Below are positions 4,686 through 7,186 of a stretch of 7,186 nt of DNA, piece after piece. Source of the stretch: an uncultured Clostridium sp. (GTDB lineage: Bacteria; Bacillota; Clostridia; Clostridiales; Clostridiaceae); contig CAMNZV010000084.1 in assembly GCA_946575275.1 (NCBI GenBank), positions 1 through 7,186 of the forward strand, in the 5' to 3' direction. The notes beneath the pieces are model-generated. The model was given only the letters and a program-made list of their open reading frames with translations. It searched no databases and was not told the DNA's origin. Within the stretch, counting starts at the first letter, position 1. The number at the start of each line of letters is the position of its first letter. Both the position numbers and the translations under genes were made by a program.

Positions 4686-6053
4686 ATGTATAAATGTGCC
4701 CTGATTTTAGCAGCAGGACAGGGGAAAAGAATTAAATCTGAACTTCCTAAGGTTTTACATAAGGTTTGTGGGAAGGAAATGGTAAATCACGTTATTGACA
4801 ATATGAGAAGTGCAAACATAGAAGATGTAAATGTGATTGTTGGTAAGGGATCAGATTTAGTCAAAAAAGGCACAGAAAGCAGAAAAGTATCCTACTCTCT
4901 CCAAAAGGAACAACTAGGAACAGGAGATGCAGTAAAATCTGCAAAGGAATTTTTAAATAATAAAGATGGCGTAGTTTTAGTATTTACAGGGGATGCACCA
5001 TTAACAAAAATAGAAACCATAAATGAACTATTAAAATCCCACATAGATAACAAAAATGCAGCAACATTATTATCAGCTTCAATAGAGGATCCAACTGGAT
5101 ATGGTAGAATTATTAGAGATGGTAATGAAGTTCTTAAAATAGTAGAACATAAGGATTGCAATGAGGAAGAATTAAAGGTAAAAGAAATGAATGCAGGAAT
5201 GTATTGTTTTGATATAAAAAAATTGTTATCTTCATTGGATGAGCTTTCAAATAATAATATACAAGGTGAATATTATTTAACTGATGTTATTGGAATTCTT
5301 AAGGCAAAGGGAGAAAAAGTTGGAGCTTTAGTTACAGATTATGAAGACACAATTGGAGTTAATTCAAGAGCTCAACTTGCAGAGGCAGAAGGAATATTAA
5401 GAAATAGAATAAACCAAAAACATTTAGATAATGGTGTTACCTTAATTGATCCTAGTACTACATATATTGGTGTAGACGTTAAAATAGGACAGGACACAAT
5501 AATATATCCCAATAATATTATTGAAGGAAACACAAGTATAGATGAAAATTGTGTTATTCTTCAAAATAATAGAATAAAAGATAGTATAATAAAAGAAGGA
5601 ACTGAAATTCAAAGTTCAGTTATATTAAATAGTATAATTGGTAAAAATACTACAGTAGGGCCTTTTGCATATATTAGACCAGAAACTGTTATAGGAAATA
5701 ATGCCAGAATCGGAGACTTTGTTGAAATAAAGAAATCAATTATAGGAAATGATACAAAAGTTTCTCATTTAACATATATTGGTGACGCAGAAGTTGGAGA
5801 AAGTTGTAATTTTGGTTGCGGAACTGTTGTTGTAAATTATGATGGAAAAGAAAAAAATAAAACTATTATAGGAAATAACAGCTTTATAGGTTGCAATACC
5901 AATTTAATATCACCTGTTTCAGTTGAAGACAATACCTATATTGCAGCAGGATCAACAATTACTGCACCTGTAAAAAGTGGAGATCTTGCAATAGCAAGAG
6001 CAAAACAAAAAAACATCCAAGGTTGGGTGAAGAAAAAGGGTTTAATTAAATAA
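4686..6053 (+). CDS. glmU: Bifunctional GlmU: GlcN-1-P acetyltransferase / GlcNAc-1-P uridyltransferase
   Basis: This cytoplasmic enzyme acetylates glucosamine-1-phosphate with acetyl-CoA and then transfers UMP from UTP, giving UDP-GlcNAc, the precursor of peptidoglycan and other wall polymers. At 455 residues it has the full family length. The N-terminal uridyltransferase (1-230) shows [10 protein letters not shown] and LPKVLH (6-25), QLGTGDA (76-82), the metal-site motif GDAPL (102-106), TGYGRI (137-142), EMNAGMY and GEYYLTD (194-200). After a linker helix, residues 250-430 form the hexapeptide-repeat left-handed beta-helix (IG, IIG and [10 protein letters not shown] turns). They carry the acetyltransferase residues R331 (YIRPE), K349, H361 in SHLTYIGD and NYDG (384-387). 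Small departures from the usual motifs are K for T in GxGTR and D for H in QLGTGHA. The start has AGAGGTGG four bases upstream, a slightly short spacing. It shares a promoter with prs. In many Clostridia and Bacilli spoVG lies upstream; here that side is occupied by mobile-element debris. Confidence 0.97.
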   Translation: MYKCALILAAGQGKRIKSELPKVLHKVCGKEMVNHVIDNMRSANIEDVNVIVGKGSDLVKKGTESRKVSYSLQKEQLGTGDAVKSAKEFLNNKDGVVLVFTGDAPLTKIETINELLKSHIDNKNAATLLSASIEDPTGYGRIIRDGNEVLKIVEHKDCNEEELKVKEMNAGMYCFDIKKLLSSLDELSNNNIQGEYYLTDVIGILKAKGEKVGALVTDYEDTIGVNSRAQLAEAEGILRNRINQKHLDNGVTLIDPSTTYIGVDVKIGQDTIIYPNNIIEGNTSIDENCVILQNNRIKDSIIKEGTEIQSSVILNSIIGKNTTVGPFAYIRPETVIGNNARIGDFVEIKKSIIGNDTKVSHLTYIGDAEVGESCNFGCGTVVVNYDGKEKNKTIIGNNSFIGCNTNLISPVSVEDNTYIAAGSTITAPVKSGDLAIARAKQKNIQGWVKKKGLIK

Positions 6054-6116
6054 AAATGTTAATATATAAATAAAATTAATCCAATTAAAGTTAAAATTTA
6101 AGGAGGCTTTACATTT

Positions 6117-7076
6117 ATGTTATCCCATGTTAAAAATATCAAAATATTTACTGGTAATTCTCATCCCGAATTAGCAAAAGAAATTGCTAATATACTAGGA
6201 CTTGAAGTTGGGGCTTCAAAAGTAGGAACCTTTAGTGATGGTGAAATATGTGTAGATATTAATGAAACAGTAAGAGGTACAGATGTATTTATAGTACAGT
6301 CAACAGGTTCGCCTGTAAATAATAATTTGATGGAACTATTAATAATGATTGATGCATTTAAAAGAGCATCAGCTGGTAGGATAACAGCGGTTATTCCATA
6401 CTATGGATATGCAAGACAAGACAGAAAGGCAAAATCAAGAGATCCAATAACAGCAAAATTAGTAGCAGATTTATTAACAGCTGCAGGAGCAGATAGAGTT
6501 TTAACAATGGATTTACATGCATCACAGATACAAGGATACTTTAATATACCTGTAGATCATATGTTGGGGGCACCAATACTTGCAAAACACTTTATTGGAT
6601 TAGGACTTGCAGATCAAGATGATGTAGTTGTTGTTTCACCAGATTTAGGTAGTGTAACAAGAGCAAGAAATTTTGCAGACAAGTTACATGCACCAATAGC
6701 AATAATAGACAAAAGAAGACCAAAGGCTAATGTTTCTGAAATAATGAATATTATTGGTGAAGTTGAAGGTAAGAGATGTATATTAATTGATGATATGATA
6801 GATACAGCAGGTACTATATCTAATGCAGCAAATGCATTAAAGGAACTTGGTGCAAAAGCAGTATATGCATGTTGTACTCATGGAGTATTATCAGGACCAG
6901 CATTTGATAGGATTAATTCATCAGCAATAGAAGAGTTAGTTATGTTAAATACTTTAACTCTACCAGAGGAAGGTAATTTAGATAAATTCACATCAATTTC
7001 AGTTGCACCATTATTTGCAGAAGCAATTAAGAGAATTTACGATGATGAGCCAATAAGTAAGTTATTTGAGTCTTAA
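6117..7076 (+). CDS. prs: Ribose-phosphate pyrophosphokinase (PRPP synthetase)
   Basis: The enzyme transfers the pyrophosphate group of ATP to ribose-5-phosphate and makes PRPP for purine, pyrimidine, NAD, histidine and tryptophan synthesis. It acts in the cytoplasm, usually as a hexamer. The 319 residues match the class I bacterial family end to end. Visible motifs are [16 protein letters not shown] (39-54), [11 protein letters not shown] (94-104, ATP-binding RQDRK), the signature [12 protein letters not shown] (131-142, metal-binding His134), the catalytic loop DKRRPK (198-203) and the ribose-phosphate loop DDMIDTAGT (225-233). The ATG follows AAGGAGG (6100-6106) at 10-base spacing. It begins 63 bp after glmU with no terminator between them, so the pair is probably one transcript from the promoter at 4593-4621. 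This glmU-prs order is standard in Firmicutes. Nothing is odd about the gene. Confidence 0.97.
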   Translation: MLSHVKNIKIFTGNSHPELAKEIANILGLEVGASKVGTFSDGEICVDINETVRGTDVFIVQSTGSPVNNNLMELLIMIDAFKRASAGRITAVIPYYGYARQDRKAKSRDPITAKLVADLLTAAGADRVLTMDLHASQIQGYFNIPVDHMLGAPILAKHFIGLGLADQDDVVVVSPDLGSVTRARNFADKLHAPIAIIDKRRPKANVSEIMNIIGEVEGKRCILIDDMIDTAGTISNAANALKELGAKAVYACCTHGVLSGPAFDRINSSAIEELVMLNTLTLPEEGNLDKFTSISVAPLFAEAIKRIYDDEPISKLFES

Positions 7077-7101
7077 GATTAATAATTATATACATAGGGT
7101 G

Positions 7102-7139
7102 TGGGAGTATTTTAAATATATTTAAAATACTCCCATTTT
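7102..7139 (+). terminator. Rho-independent terminator after prs
   Basis: TGGGAGTATTTTAAA (7102-7116) and TTTAAAATACTCCCA (7121-7135) form a perfect 15-bp stem with loop TATA, followed by TTTT. It starts 26 bp after the prs stop and ends the glmU-prs transcript. The short T run makes it moderately strong, and its symmetry would let it also stop transcripts from the opposite strand. The last 47 bases of the window hold no feature. Confidence 0.85.
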
Positions 7140-7186
7140 CAAATAAATAAACTAGATTATTTACAATTAAAGTGAACAAATTGTAA

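Noticed and set aside
4892..5161. Antisense open frame within glmU
   Set aside because: It lies fully inside a well-supported conserved gene and has no independent signals.

Overview
This AT-rich window, with strong AGGAGG-type ribosome binding sites, looks like the chromosome of a low-GC Firmicute, most likely a Clostridium. The right third (about 4590-7186) is ordinary housekeeping DNA: a near-consensus sigma-A promoter, glmU (UDP-N-acetylglucosamine synthesis), prs (PRPP synthesis) and a strong terminator. All convincing genes are on the + strand.

The left two thirds (1-4551) is a decaying accessory island. It holds two polymorphic-toxin C-terminal cassettes of unrelated type, both without their upstream delivery and pretoxin regions. 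Cassette 1 (86-1091) is a GHE-type HNH/Endo VII-like nuclease tip followed by an SMI1/KNR4-like immunity gene. Cassette 2 (3272-4141) is a toxin tip broken by a frameshift and probably missing its catalytic centre, followed by a DUF7660-like immunity gene and a second small gene whose end is cut off. Each cassette is preceded by the same 94-96 bp repeat (A: 1-96 and 3189-3282) and followed by the same 71 bp terminator repeat (B: 1189-1259 and 4121-4191).

Between the cassettes lies an element remnant (about 1261-3282). It has about 355 bp of A-rich non-coding DNA, a third related terminator, and then three tightly packed reading frames: a Mor-like DNA-binding protein (lost start codon and a frameshift), a tyrosine recombinase with a large internal deletion, and the C-terminal half of an IS110-family transposase. 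Repeat A begins 66 bp after the transposase and stops exactly where each toxin tip begins, so it is probably the right end of this element. The copy at position 1 implies a second element just outside the window. The layout is therefore element end / toxin-immunity cassette / element / toxin-immunity cassette.

Four or five genes of the island appear to have lost internal segments. Where family knowledge lets the junction be guessed, short matching sequences could have caused the loss. A truncated IS91-type transposase (4312-4551) separates the island from the glmU promoter. The immunity genes look intact while the toxins and mobility genes do not, which fits an orphan-immunity graveyard. The repeated insertion of the same element end at the toxin junction is the most interesting signal. 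Family names rest on motif recognition by eye; no database search was run.
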